NCBI GenBank assembly: GCA_022414725.1
Contig: CM039463.1
Span: 26,601,503 to 26,665,502 of the forward strand
Source: Microglena sp. YARC
Lineage: Eukaryota > Chlorophyta > Chlorophyceae > Chlamydomonadales > Chlamydomonadaceae
DNA: 64,000 nt
Direction: 5' to 3'
In this document: positions 26,301 through 28,826 of the stretch, one piece after another
Layout: each line of letters opens with the position of its first letter
Numbering within the stretch: position 1 is the stretch's first letter
Translations under genes and position numbers: made by a program
The notes under the pieces: model-generated
Databases searched by the model: none
What the model was told of the DNA's origin: nothing
Seen by the model: only the letters and a program-made list of their open reading frames with translations

Positions 26301-28826
26301 CTGCGTCTCATAACTTGGGGTCGGCTGTGCTTGACAATATTAGTGCATACATAATATTAAATATTATTATATAATATTAGACGGACGAGCAGTCTCACCA
26401 GAATCTCGAATTTAGTTGAAAAACTAATATTATTGTGACACTGTAATAATATTAGGTAGTATTAGTTTTTCAAACACTTATATTAGTTGCCGTTCCCTAC
26501 TCATAACCCCCCCCCACCACCACCACCACCACCACCATCCCAACCCTTTATTAGCTGTCAGTAGGCCTCACATGCCCTTGCCACAGAAAACACCATCATA
26601 TTTGTTTTTCTTCAAATGAGGGTTGGCTCCAGTGCAAGCAAACGAGCTGGCCCCCTTTACCTCACGCCTCGTGATGAGGCATACTTTTGATGTACTTCAA
26701 ATGCCAGATCCTGTACCTCTGACCATCTGTTTTACCTCCAATTACGTCATTGTACGCAGTCCCTTAACAACAGTCAAGACAATCAGATTAATCCAGGATT
26801 ATGTATAAATACAATAACAGGTGGTGCAAGACAAAATATAATGCAACATATATAAAATATAATGCAACATATCTAAAATATAATGTAACATATATAAAAT
26901 ATAATGCAACATATCTAAAATATAATGTAACATATATAAAATATAATGCAACATATATAAAATATAATGCAACACATTTAAAATAGAATGCAACATTTAT
27001 AAAATATAATGCAACACACCGGTATATAAAATATAATGCAACACACTGGTATATAAAATATAATGAAACATATATAAAATATAATGCAACATATACAAAA
27101 TATAATGTAACATAGCGACATATAATTCAACATAGCACAACATTCAACAATGGTGGCACAAGACAACGTATCATCCAACTTAGTATGCATGGCATGGAAG
27201 GAAAATCATTTAAGCATCCAGCTCCCTTCATAGCCCATAAGAAAGATTACAAGGGGCTCATGTCCTAGCAGTGAAACAAAACCACCCTAAAGTCGGACTC
27301 GAGACACCACCCGCCGTCTTCCGATGGCGGGGCTCAAACTCCCGTCACTGAAGCCTTAACGACAGGGTCTGGACCACACCGCCCTCCAGACTGGGCAATG
27401 ACCATGCATGCTCACTAGCACCTCGCTTGCAATACAATCACCAAATCCAACCAAACATGCACCCACTCTGCAAAACTAGCACCTCGCTTGCACACTAGCA
27501 CCTACTCTGCATCACTAGCACCTACTCTGGACCACACCGCCCTCCAGACTGGGCAATCACCTGCTAGGTGGTGCATCACTAGCACCTAGGTCTGGACCAC
27601 ACCGCCCTCCAGACTGGGCAATGACCATGCATGCTCACTAGCATGCATTTTTGTTTTCTACATGTAAGTGAATGCAGATATACCTGTGTACATATATGTG
27701 AATGCAGATATACCTGTGTACATATATGTGAATGCAGATATACCTGTGTACATATATGTGAATGCAGATATACCTGTGTACATATATTTGAATGCAGATA
27801 TACCTGTGTACATATATGTGAATGCAGATATACCTGTGTACATATATGTGAATGCAGATATACCTGTGTACATATATGTGAATGCAGATATACCTGTGTA
27901 CATATATGTGAATGCAGATATACCTGAGTACATATTTATTACAAATGCATGCATAGAATTGAACATGCCCACTAGCATGCAACATCTGTGCATGCAAATA
28001 TGCAGATGTATGCGGCTACATATTCAGTGCACATACATGTATAACCATGTACATGCTCTAGCATGCAACATTTGTGCATATGCAGATATATCTGTGTGCG
28101 GCTACATATGTATAACAAATGCATGCATAGCCTTGTTCATACTCACTAGCATGCAACATATGTGCATGCAAATATGTAGATGTGTACGGCTACATATATA
28201 TTACAAATGCATGCATAGCCTTGGACATGCTCATTAGCATGCAATATATGTGAATGCAAATATATCTGTGTACAGCTACATATTCAGTACAAATACATGT
28301 ATAGCCTTGTTCCATGCTCACTAGCATGCTCACTAGCATGCAACATCTGTGCATGCAAATATATCTGTGTACAGCTACATATTCAGTACAAATACATGTA
28401 TAGCCTTGTTCCATGCTCACTAGCATGCTCACTAGCATGCAACATCTGAGCATGCAAATATGTAGATGTGTGCGGCTACACATTTATTACAAATACATGC
28501 ATAGCCTTGAAGATGCTCATTAGGATGCAACATCTGTGCATATGCAGATGTATCTGTGTGCGGCTACATGTGTATAACAAATGCATGCATAGCCTTGTTC
28601 ATACTCACTAGCATGCAACATATGTGCATGCAGATATCTGTGTACGGCTACATATTCATTACAAATACATGCATAGCCATTTAAGTGCTCACTAACATGC
28701 AACATCTGTGCATGCTGACAGAGGACTCACCAGTGGGAGGAGGGAGGCTGCCAAAACTATCCACACAAACGCGAATAGCAGAAGTGTGGGTACGGCACCA
28801 GGCCCGAATCTTCCTGATGACTTCAT
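2374..28826 (-). CDS. Gene M: complete 11-exon membrane-anchored kinase-like protein
   Basis: Exons on the minus strand: 28826-28731, 22245-21832, 19834-19532, 18085-17913, 14664-14508, 12824-12678, 11786-11610, 9281-9168, 5722-5614, 3696-3530 and 2490-2374. They sum to 1974 bases (657 residues plus TAG), and every junction keeps frame with GT-AG borders. The order is signal-anchor (residues 1-32), low-complexity stem, two Cys clusters, a lysine strand (WAVVKTW), a catalytic-loop-like CDRHQQN, LIDND, then a C-terminal region of about 130 residues that I cannot place. The DRHxxN and IDxD arrangement is known from Fam20-type and PI3/4-kinase-like enzymes. A luminal or secreted kinase role in the Golgi is inferred. 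Gene P is its divergent paralog. An extra 21-base exon at 23110-23130 is possible and would add 7 residues. Confidence 0.82.
2545..2810 (+). mobile_element. Family F repeat, copy 1
   Basis: It shares long stretches with 38020-38230 and 38390-38690: a CTGAAAGTGG block, a TTTAGGCCTCCTCCAG block, a run of TATAGCTTTT units and a GGTCAAAACTAGCGA block. It begins with the same GTCGGTAAAACGAT motif as the SINE-A family, so F may be a longer relative or composite of it. No coding capacity is seen. Confidence 0.65.
2810..3080 (+). mobile_element. Two SINE-A (LINE-tail) copies in tandem
   Basis: Two copies (about 2810-2935 and 2936-3080) each end in GGCTACCCCTGGACTGTAAC followed by a TACACA run. The same tail is the 3' end of the LINE fragment at 43745-44957 read on the minus strand. 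The repeated simple-sequence tail suggests retroposition using LINE machinery. Confidence 0.7.
3085..3205. repeat. Short tandem repeat, about 32-bp unit
   Basis: Four units of the type CAGAGGCCATGCTGTCATG plus GTTGTGGTTT lie head to tail with small substitutions. They are in intron 10 of gene M. Confidence 0.75.
3270..3515. repeat. CCA and ACATCA low-complexity tract
   Basis: Imperfect ACCACC runs are followed by ATCACCCACATCAAC-type units. The tract abuts the donor of gene M exon 10. Open frames across it on either strand are composition artefacts. Confidence 0.8.
3530..3696 (-). CDS. Gene M exon 10
   Basis: The acceptor is CTCCAG before 3696 and the donor is GTACGC after 3530. The first two bases complete an Asp codon begun by the last base of exon 9. 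The 55 following codons read MLSHGYEWTLYHGEPLNQPM, then a CC pair, then GSHVYICNDPAYHK. His, Tyr and Cys are frequent. Three degraded copies of its first 60-75 bases lie upstream in intron 9, which supports this frame. I do not recognise the domain. Confidence 0.82.
3697..4062 (-). repeat. Three acceptor-side copies of gene M exon 10
   Basis: Each copy, read on the minus strand, carries an acceptor-like end, then ATATGCTCAGCCATGG and about 45 more bases of exon 10, separated by GATGTT/GACGTT repeats. They sit upstream of the genuine exon in the same orientation. They could serve as alternative acceptors, but each loses the exon sequence after CAGCCCATG. Confidence 0.85.
4095..4262 (-). mobile_element. 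SINE-A copy with (GTAT)n tail
   Basis: The GTAT run at 4098-4130 is followed by the reverse complement of the SINE-A body, ending at the GACGGGGGCCCTGAG head motif. It matches the LINE 3' tail at 43745-43960. Confidence 0.75.
4263..4620. repeat. Locally repeated segment (TACGTTTCACG units)
   Basis: Two to three partial copies share ACGCTACGTTTCACG, CTCAAACACACAT and GGAGGGTCTACTAC-like blocks. A 117-codon open frame crosses them, but it has repetitive content and no domain, so I do not call a gene. Confidence 0.5.
4625..4765 (+). mobile_element. SINE-A copy
   Basis: It carries the GATTTGTTGGGCTTCAGTTC head, the AAGGTTGGGTAAGTCCC block and the CTACCCCTGGACT end, followed by an ATACATACAT tail. 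Confidence 0.7.
4775..4862 (+). mobile_element. SINE-C copy
   Basis: The core is TGGCCCCAGTGCAAGCAAAC, then CAACCTCACGCCTC, then AGGCATATGATTTATTTATG. The same core with a TATTTATT-type tail recurs at 23770-23945, 26620-26695 and 47338-47420, and reversed near 46805-46850. Confidence 0.65.
4890..5232. repeat. Tandem array with TTTTGAAGTACACTTGA units
   Basis: Five to six units of about 53 bp, some with an extra inserted half unit, repeat TGAAGTACACTTGAGCAACC and CATATGGTGACACC. It lies in intron 9 of gene M. Open frames here are repeat translations. Confidence 0.85.
5235..5613 (-). repeat. Donor-side copies of gene M exon 9
   Basis: Three to four units repeat the end of exon 9 and its donor: GCAGATGCTATAAGGAATAG and AGGTGAGATGTG on the minus strand, joined by AT-rich linkers. 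They lie downstream of the real exon. Several keep a usable GTGAGA-like donor. Confidence 0.82.
5614..5722 (-). CDS. Gene M exon 9
   Basis: The acceptor is CATCAG before 5722 and the donor is GTGAGA after 5614. It is 109 bases, starts in phase 0 and ends with one base of the next codon, which pairs with the two leading bases of exon 10. It encodes IQACLTKISGMSTEKVMSEY, then GYPHILLADAIRNRSR. The sequence looks helical and continues the region after the kinase-like core. The first half is copied upstream and the second half downstream; only this copy joins both halves. Confidence 0.82.
5723..6440 (-). repeat. Eight acceptor-side copies of gene M exon 9 with poly-G spacers
   Basis: About eight units of 85-105 bp repeat the first half of exon 9 (ATCTTGGTTAGGCACGCTTG and the CATTCCTGAT block on the plus strand). 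Between them are G-rich tracts, some of long pure G (6018-6034, 6194-6240, 6316-6345). The exon part stays well conserved while the G tracts vary in length. Confidence 0.88.
6455..7080. repeat. ACATGGTACATACATAGC tandem array
   Basis: Roughly 10-20-bp units built on ACATGGTACATACATAGCAC and ATGGTGCATGGTACG repeat for about 620 bp with higher-order reuse. The several open frames on the minus strand (Cys, Tyr, His and Val rich) are translations of this repeat. It lies in intron 8 of gene M. Confidence 0.88.
7090..7465. repeat. AT-rich segment and two copies of a roughly 125-bp unit
   Basis: After a C tract and an AATTAATT-rich stretch, two copies (about 7225-7355 and 7360-7465) share GGCCACAATATAGAATCCAA, an AACAT/ACATTATAAGA block and ATGTTTCTTTCAATTAGCC. 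Confidence 0.7.
7465..7925. repeat. TTAGCCTCTCCTGG tandem array
   Basis: About a dozen units of 20-45 bp alternate ATTAGCCTCTCCTGG and GTACTCTTTCT. It is in intron 8 of gene M. Confidence 0.88.
7930..8155 (+). repeat. SINE-A 3' end plus a duplicated 67-bp segment
   Basis: A truncated SINE-A end (GGCTGGGCAAGTCCCTTAAG, ACTCCTGGACTG) precedes two copies of GGATTCACCTTGGG plus GAAAGTCAGTTCCGATCTTT. Confidence 0.6.
8240..8530. repeat. (GTAT)n and (GTCT)n microsatellite
   Basis: Long GTAT runs pass into GTCT runs. They adjoin the SINE-A copy that starts at about 8533 and probably grew from its simple-sequence tail. Confidence 0.9.
8533..8665 (-). mobile_element. SINE-A copy
   Basis: It is the reverse complement of the SINE-A body: TAGACTAAGTAGGCTAAAGG, TTGCCCAACCCTGATATCAG and CGTTTTACCGATGGGGGACC. 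The GTAT/GTCT tail is at its 3' side. Confidence 0.75.
8697..8885 (+). mobile_element. SINE-B copy with tRNA-like head
   Basis: GTTAGTTGAGCTCGTTGA resembles a pol III A box, and GGTTCGAATCC is a perfect B box 25-30 bases later. The T-arm pairs only partly, so it is not a functional tRNA. The body continues with CTATGTCCAGGTTAAGTAGC, GGCTCCCTTAATACTATGCC and CCACCAGGCCTT, shared with 15300-15430 and 38690-38955. Confidence 0.72.
8886..9167 (-). other. 5' part of gene M intron 8
   Basis: This is non-repetitive intron sequence just after the exon 8 donor. Short open frames on both strands overlap here, but none continues the frame of exon 8 or shows a paralog in gene P, so I leave them out. Confidence 0.5.
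9168..9281 (-). CDS. Gene M exon 8
   Basis: The acceptor is GGCGTAG before 9281 and the donor is GTACGT after 9168. It is 114 bases (38 codons), phase 0 at both ends, and the same length as gene P exon 9. It reads [10 protein letters not shown], then SILIPTTQKF, then NHLQWAFVMKNPPL, against [20 protein letters not shown] and [14 protein letters not shown] in gene P. It follows the IDND segment and would belong to the C-lobe of the kinase-like fold. Confidence 0.87.
9282..10475 (-). repeat. Acceptor-side copies of gene M exon 8 spread by C tracts and (CA)n
   Basis: About seven units repeat GGTCCATACA plus CGCGAGAAGGCAAAG or its variant, and ATTTTCATGGCAGGTAC plus AAAATATATCAGAAGAC. On the minus strand they contain the acceptor region and GTGTATGGAC start of exon 8. 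Between them lie C runs of 20-50 bases, CA-rich microsatellite (9985-10430) and a CT run (10158-10186). Gene P has matching copies of its exon 9 start with a different spacer. Confidence 0.85.
10590..10955. repeat. AACATTTTCATGGCAGGTAT array
   Basis: Five to six spaced units share ACATTTTCATGGCAGGTATA and AATATA/TAGCTCTAGT linkers. The core is the same as in the 9282-10475 array, so this is an older, more decayed extension of it. Confidence 0.75.
11230..11345. repeat. CCCAGTAACAAAGCAGTACC short tandem repeat
   Basis: Four units of 20-40 bp in intron 7 of gene M. Confidence 0.75.
11400..11545. repeat. GGGGCCTGGACCTGGGACTG array
   Basis: G-rich units of 6 to 40 bp (GGGCCT runs, then GGGGTGTAGGGGGCCTGG units) lie about 65-210 bases downstream of the exon 7 donor. 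On the minus strand they give a Pro-rich open frame that is repeat-derived. Confidence 0.8.
11610..11786 (-). CDS. Gene M exon 7: catalytic-loop-like segment
   Basis: The acceptor is CTCACAG before 11786 and the donor is GTCAGA after 11610. It is 177 bases (59 codons), identical in length to gene P exon 8. After a variable start (EGGSPRTKPEEFLEMM) it reads GAIHDLLFSQCDRHQQNLLF, then GKMTLIDNDQ. DRHxxN followed about 15 residues later by IDxD resembles the catalytic loop and metal-binding aspartate of PI3/4-kinase-like and Fam20-like enzymes. This is family knowledge; enzyme activity is inferred. The key D, R, H and N are all present here, unlike gene P. Confidence 0.88.
11908..12060. repeat. 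(ATC/ACC)n microsatellite
   Basis: Imperfect ATC and ACC triplets. Open frames over it are low complexity. Confidence 0.92.
12340..12450. repeat. (ATC/ACC)n microsatellite
   Basis: A second imperfect ATC/ACC triplet tract in intron 6 of gene M. Confidence 0.9.
12555..12677 (-). repeat. Donor-side copies of gene M exon 6
   Basis: Two degraded units repeat TTTCAATTCAGAATCTG and GTGAGT/GTAAAT-like donors, linked by AGCACTATTGCGTGCAAGC. They sit directly downstream of the real donor at 12677. Confidence 0.75.
12678..12824 (-). CDS. Gene M exon 6
   Basis: The acceptor is CTTGCAG before 12824 and the donor is GTGAGT after 12678. It is 147 bases (49 codons) in phase 0, the same length as gene P exon 7. 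It begins ISRECGFGDISPKLWIEP, then has VPGHGFPITWLGLWAD. Shared residues with P include ECGF, DI, PKLW, EP, PGHGF and WLGLW. It lies between the lysine strand and the catalytic loop, where the rest of an N-lobe and hinge would fall. Confidence 0.87.
12825..13030 (-). repeat. Acceptor-side copies of gene M exon 6 with telomere-like spacers
   Basis: Two copies (about 12885-12935 and 12985-13035) repeat the exon 6 start with a TCTGCAAG acceptor end. Between them are decayed TTTAGGG-type runs (12838-12890, 12930-12955), which match the plant telomere heptamer. Confidence 0.78.
13130..13455 (+). mobile_element. SINE-A copy interrupted by other sequence
   Basis: The head (ATTTGTTGGGGTTCAGTTCA) and part of the middle lie at 13135-13212. 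The end (TATTTGGCTGTGCC, TAGACTGTAAAAACACC) lies at 13420-13460. Between them is a roughly 200-bp GC-richer block; part of it (GGGGGCGGGAGCC and the neighbouring GTCCGACCGA region) resembles 49730-49800 reversed. This could be an insertion or a longer subfamily. Confidence 0.55.
13480..13620. mobile_element. MITE-like inverted-repeat element
   Basis: It starts AATAGGCCAT and ends ATGGCCTATT, a perfect 10-bp terminal inverted repeat. Similarity continues inward to AAGGTAC and GTACCTTT. Length is 141 bp and the inside has further GTACC and GGCC palindromic pieces. I see no clear target duplication, so the class is open. Confidence 0.5.
13815..14065. repeat. Two copies of a roughly 70-bp segment
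   Basis: Copies at 13820-13885 and 13983-14050 share GGGGGACGAGCTTTGTCG, CAGTGGC and GGAAGTCGATTTCAGCCTG. They lie in intron 5 of gene M. Confidence 0.8.
14085..14480 (-). repeat. Three donor-side copies of gene M exon 5
   Basis: Units of about 115-125 bp hold most of the second half of exon 5 plus donor: CATCAACACCTTCATTTGCG, GGCTGCATACCCCTT and GGGAACACACCACGTCTTCA on the plus strand. They could in principle be spliced, but each lacks the first 40 bases of the exon. Confidence 0.87.
14508..14664 (-). CDS. Gene M exon 5: lysine-strand segment
   Basis: The acceptor is CTGCAG before 14664 and the donor is GTAAGT after 14508. It is 157 bases, identical in length to gene P exon 6, with the first base completing a Ser codon from exon 4. 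It reads WLFRVRTNKTASGWAVVKTW, then CVPVRKALQKGYAACSPLR, then SQMKVLMAQEL. WAVVKTW looks like a kinase beta-3 strand whose Lys would hold ATP phosphates, and MAQEL could supply the partner Glu. That reading is inferred from order and pattern. Confidence 0.87.
14670..15295. repeat. GGTATGGGCA and AGGGCACGTGTGTGTAGG array
   Basis: Units of about 20 bp combine into longer blocks of about 83 bp, which are near identical at 14670-14900 and more decayed to 15295. The array starts right at the acceptor of exon 5. Pro, Tyr, Thr and Cys-rich open frames on the minus strand are translations of it. Confidence 0.87.
15298..15432 (-). mobile_element. SINE-B copy
   Basis: It is the reverse complement of the SINE-B body: TGATAACGCCTGGTGGGGCG, GTATTAAGGGAGCCC, GAGAACGGGCTGCTACTC, TGCTACCATGGCGG. 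No clear B box is kept at this copy's head. Confidence 0.68.
15500..15535. repeat. Poly-C tract
   Basis: A near-pure C run of about 24 bases. Such runs are length-unstable and error-prone in sequencing. Confidence 0.9.
15697..16022. repeat. 72-bp tandem repeat, about 4.5 units
   Basis: CAGCAGGTATGCGCCCAAGG recurs at 15701, 15773, 15845, 15917 and 15989, exactly 72 bases apart. Because 72 is divisible by three, long open frames run through on both strands, but none has a start context or a paralog. It is in intron 4 of gene M. Confidence 0.93.
16240..16450. repeat. AAGTTTCAAACAAGATCAGGCAG short array
   Basis: Four to five units with cores such as TTTCAAACAAGATCAGG and CAGTGCAGCA, decayed. 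The last unit passes back into the 72-bp repeat motif (GCCCAATGTGCTTGTATCAA). Confidence 0.75.
16535..17912 (-). repeat. Nine donor-side copies of gene M exon 4
   Basis: Units of about 140 bp repeat the end of exon 4 with its donor. On the minus strand each contains GGCCA, TCATGTTCAACAACTACTAC, TTGGAGAT(A)TTGGGGG and CCCAGGTGAGT or CCCAGGTAAGT. Copies from 17195 to 17830 are nearly identical, while those before 17150 are more diverged. Most keep an intact GT donor in the right place. Confidence 0.9.
17913..18085 (-). CDS. Gene M exon 4: Cys-cluster segment
   Basis: The acceptor is ATGCAG before 18085 and the donor is GTAAGT after 17913. It is 173 bases, phase 0 start, ending with two bases of a Ser codon. 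It reads EHSIDLTDIAPG, then [17 protein letters not shown], then FNNYYSLEIGGSP. The CTVCWGCKH cluster aligns with CSICWGCKH in gene P exon 4; these cysteines may form disulfides or bind metal. In gene P the same protein segment is split into two exons (42115-42240 and 45489-45535). Confidence 0.88.
18086..18440 (-). repeat. Eight or nine acceptor-side copies of gene M exon 4
   Basis: Units of 30-60 bp contain the exon 4 start (CATTCCATCGACCTT on the minus strand) and GACATAGCAC, with the TGATGCAG acceptor. Several copies lack the CATTCC part. They lie directly upstream of the real acceptor. Confidence 0.87.
18445..19172. repeat. Roughly 110-bp array in gene M intron 3
   Basis: About seven units share GATCTGCTCCACCCT, CAACACCTCCTCTATCA, CACCCACCATTCACATGTAG and CGACCTCTGTCATGTCCCC. 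Thr, His and Pro-rich open frames on the plus strand come from it. Confidence 0.87.
19173..19450 (-). repeat. Two donor-side copies of gene M exon 3
   Basis: Copies at about 19173-19260 and 19362-19445 repeat the last 75 or so bases of exon 3 (ATCCAGATCCTCAATCTGAA, GAATCGGACTCATCTCCCAT on the plus strand) together with a donor-side border. Confidence 0.87.
19532..19834 (-). CDS. Gene M exon 3
   Basis: The acceptor is CTGCGCAG before 19834 and the donor is GTGGGT after 19532. It is 303 bases (101 codons) in phase 0. It starts KFPHVTECQACKVCIPYSVV, then a charged stretch with ERGDVIEEVLRGG, and ends RFQIEDLDGIYKLK. Gene P exon 3 (115 codons) has the same frame: [20 protein letters not shown], and [13 protein letters not shown] at the end. 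The CxxCxVCxP motif followed by SVVAH is shared. It forms the region between stem and kinase-like core. Confidence 0.88.
19835..20550 (-). repeat. Six acceptor-side copies of gene M exon 3
   Basis: Units of about 95 bp (three nearly identical at 20090-20400) contain GGAATTTCTGCGCAGGACAA, CTCAGTCACGTG and AACCTTGCATGCCTGGCA on the plus strand. That is the exon 3 acceptor plus about 45 coding bases. Outer copies (19925-20085 and 20440-20550) are more diverged. Confidence 0.9.
20575..20752. repeat. (CCACCCACCCGA)n-type low complexity
   Basis: Imperfect CCACC and CCACCCACCCGACCA units in intron 2 of gene M. Confidence 0.88.
20760..21665 (-). repeat. Donor-side copies of gene M exon 2
   Basis: Four good copies (about 21020-21130, 21190-21295, 21345-21450, 21568-21665) and two shorter ones (20760-20990) repeat the exon 2 end: GGAGCGTATTC(T)TGTGAG with the upstream GGCATCTCCAC and ATTAGTCTCATCCTT blocks on the plus strand. 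Each is about 105 bp of exon end plus donor. CCACCA and CACACA spacers separate them. Confidence 0.88.
21680..21826. repeat. CCACC and CACACC low-complexity spacer
   Basis: Imperfect CCACC, CACACCAC and CCCACCCA units. This is the spacer between the real donor of exon 2 and its nearest copy. Confidence 0.88.
21832..22245 (-). CDS. Gene M exon 2: stem region
   Basis: The acceptor is CTTCCAG before 22245 and the donor is GTGAGT after 21832. It is 414 bases (138 codons) in phase 0. It starts APVTIPLVQAPQPAV, is rich in Ala, Ser, Thr and Pro (typical of a flexible, possibly O-glycosylated stem), and ends in an acidic stretch GVEMPTSKEDVERIL. Gene P exon 2 ends [13 protein letters not shown] in the same phase. 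Only the end is conserved between paralogs. Confidence 0.85.
22250..22880. repeat. (GGGA)n microsatellite
   Basis: More than 600 bases of GGGAGGGA with a few GGTA and GAGA interruptions. It begins 5 bases upstream of the exon 2 acceptor, so on the minus strand it supplies a very long CCCT polypyrimidine tract. Gly, Arg, Glu and Pro, Ser, Leu open frames here are artefacts. Confidence 0.95.
23110..23130 (-). CDS. Possible 21-base microexon of gene M
   Basis: On the minus strand, CAACTAG precedes TCAGCTGAAGTC and a perfect GTAAGT donor follows 23110. Seven codons (SAEVIIQ) would keep phase 0 between exons 1 and 2. Reading further upstream in this frame meets TAG, so only this short exon fits. 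There is no counterpart in gene P. It may be a chance match. Confidence 0.3.
23193..23352. repeat. (ATG)n microsatellite
   Basis: A near-pure GAT/ATG triplet run of about 160 bases. All three frames stay open (Met, Asp or serine on the other strand) without meaning. Confidence 0.96.
23529..23722. mobile_element. hAT-like MITE with perfect 12-bp TIR and 8-bp target duplication
   Basis: The left end CAGGGTACTTCC (23529-23540) and right end GGAAGTACCCTG (23711-23722) are exact inverted complements. The flanks GTGTTATG (23521-23528) and GTGTTATG (23723-23730) are an exact 8-bp target duplication. CAGGG-type ends and 8-bp duplications are typical of the hAT superfamily. It is 194 bp, rich in GCGC, with no coding capacity, so it would need a transposase in trans. 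It lies in intron 1 of gene M. A truncated relative is at 25984-26105. Confidence 0.9.
23765..23945 (+). mobile_element. Two SINE-C copies in tandem
   Basis: Copies at about 23775-23850 and 23865-23940 share CCCAGTGCAAGCAAAT, TGGCC...CAACCTC and ATAAGGCGTAC followed by TTTATTTATT-like tails. Confidence 0.7.
23946..24490. repeat. AT-rich array of AGCTAATAAGGCATACT units
   Basis: Units of 30-70 bp combine TATTTATTTA runs with AAAGCTAATAAGGCAT and TTTCTCACTCACCGTATG. They look like amplified SINE-C tails. Confidence 0.72.
24595..24747. repeat. CAACTAAAATGTGCCAAAATGTCAAATGTG array, left part
   Basis: Four units of about 33-35 bp. The array resumes at 25467-25535, so the element at 24748-25466 was inserted into it. 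Confidence 0.85.
24748..25466. mobile_element. Non-autonomous hAT-like element, 719 bp
   Basis: The left end TAGGGTTGGG (from 24748) matches the right end CCCAACCCTA (to 25466) as a perfect 10-bp inverted repeat. The flanks are CAAATGTG at 24740-24747 and 25467-25474, an exact 8-bp duplication, although the host array itself contains this word. Both ends carry subterminal ACGTATAAACGTATA-type repeats, a common hAT trait. No transposase frame is visible. A 90-codon open frame at 25301-25573 crosses the right border and is not called. Confidence 0.82.
25467..25535. repeat. CAACTAAAATGTGCC array, right part
   Basis: Two units continue the array interrupted at 24747. Confidence 0.85.
25715..25870 (-). 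mobile_element. SINE-A copy
   Basis: It is the reverse complement of the body: GTCCAGGGATAGCCAAATAG, TTGCCCAACCTTG, AAGCACTGGCGAACTGAACC, ending GGGACCGGAG. Confidence 0.75.
25805..26315. repeat. 170-bp direct repeat flanking a broken MITE
   Basis: 25805-25983 and 26137-26310 are direct copies (CCCCAACAGATCGTAAA, GGAGTCTGTGCTATGCAGAT, TAGTTGTCCATTCAT, CTGCGTCTCATAA). Between them, from 25984, is CAGGGTGCTTCC and about 110 bases of the MITE seen at 23529, but its right end is missing. A tandem duplication with deletion of the MITE end would explain it. Confidence 0.8.
26340..26545. repeat. AT-rich inverted repeats and (ACC)n tract
   Basis: TTGAAAAACTAATA at 26416-26429 is the inverted complement of the TATTAGTTTTTCAA at 26461-26474, with ATAATATTA motifs between. 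An ACC triplet run follows at 26512-26536. Confidence 0.6.
26620..26695 (+). mobile_element. SINE-C copy
   Basis: GGCTCCAGTGCAAGCAAACG, TGGCCCCC, ACCTCACGCCTCGTGATGAG and a short tail. Confidence 0.68.
26810..27150. repeat. AACATATATAAAATATAATGC array
   Basis: About 13 units of 21-22 bp, often paired as 43-bp units. Open frames on both strands (Tyr, Asn, Ile, Leu-rich) are artefacts. Confidence 0.92.
27285..27630 (-). mobile_element. tRNA-like SINE candidate with partial tandem copies
   Basis: On the minus strand, GGGCGGTGTGGTCCAGAC precedes GGGAGTTTGAGCCCCGCC, a spacing and pattern like pol III A and B boxes. The end toward 27400 (CTGGACCACACCGCCCTCC, AGACTGGGCAATGACCATGC) is repeated at 27530-27562 and 27590-27645. 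It is not a complete tRNA. Confidence 0.5.
27665..27938. repeat. 30-bp tandem repeat, nine units
   Basis: Units GTGAATGCAGATATACCTGT plus GTACATATAT recur every 30 bases with one or two substitutions in total. The length, a multiple of three, keeps frames open on both strands. It is in intron 1 of gene M. Confidence 0.95.
27945..28715. repeat. Roughly 100-bp array near the gene M exon 1 donor
   Basis: About seven units share CACTAGCATGCAACATCTGT, GCATGCAAATATG, GTGCGGCTACATAT and ACAAATACATGCATAGCC. The last unit ends about 15 bases from the donor of exon 1. Coding bases of exon 1 do not appear to be included. Confidence 0.87.
28731..28826 (-). CDS. Gene M exon 1: start and signal-anchor
   Basis: ATG at 28826-28824, 32 codons, donor GTGAGT after 28731, phase 0. 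It reads MKSSGRFGPGAVP, then the hydrophobic run TLLLFAFVWIVLAASLLPL. A short basic start followed by about 18 hydrophobic residues fits a signal peptide or type II signal-anchor. Gene P exon 1 aligns along its length (MKGS at the start, hydrophobic core, SILPM end) and has the same donor. I chose this ATG because it aligns with the P start. Confidence 0.87.

Noticed and set aside
27665..27938. CRISPR array
   Set aside because: The 30-bp units follow one another without spacers, inside an intron of a eukaryotic gene.
27631..28237. Long frames on both strands over the 30-bp repeats
   Set aside because: Unit length divisible by three keeps frames open by chance; no domain.
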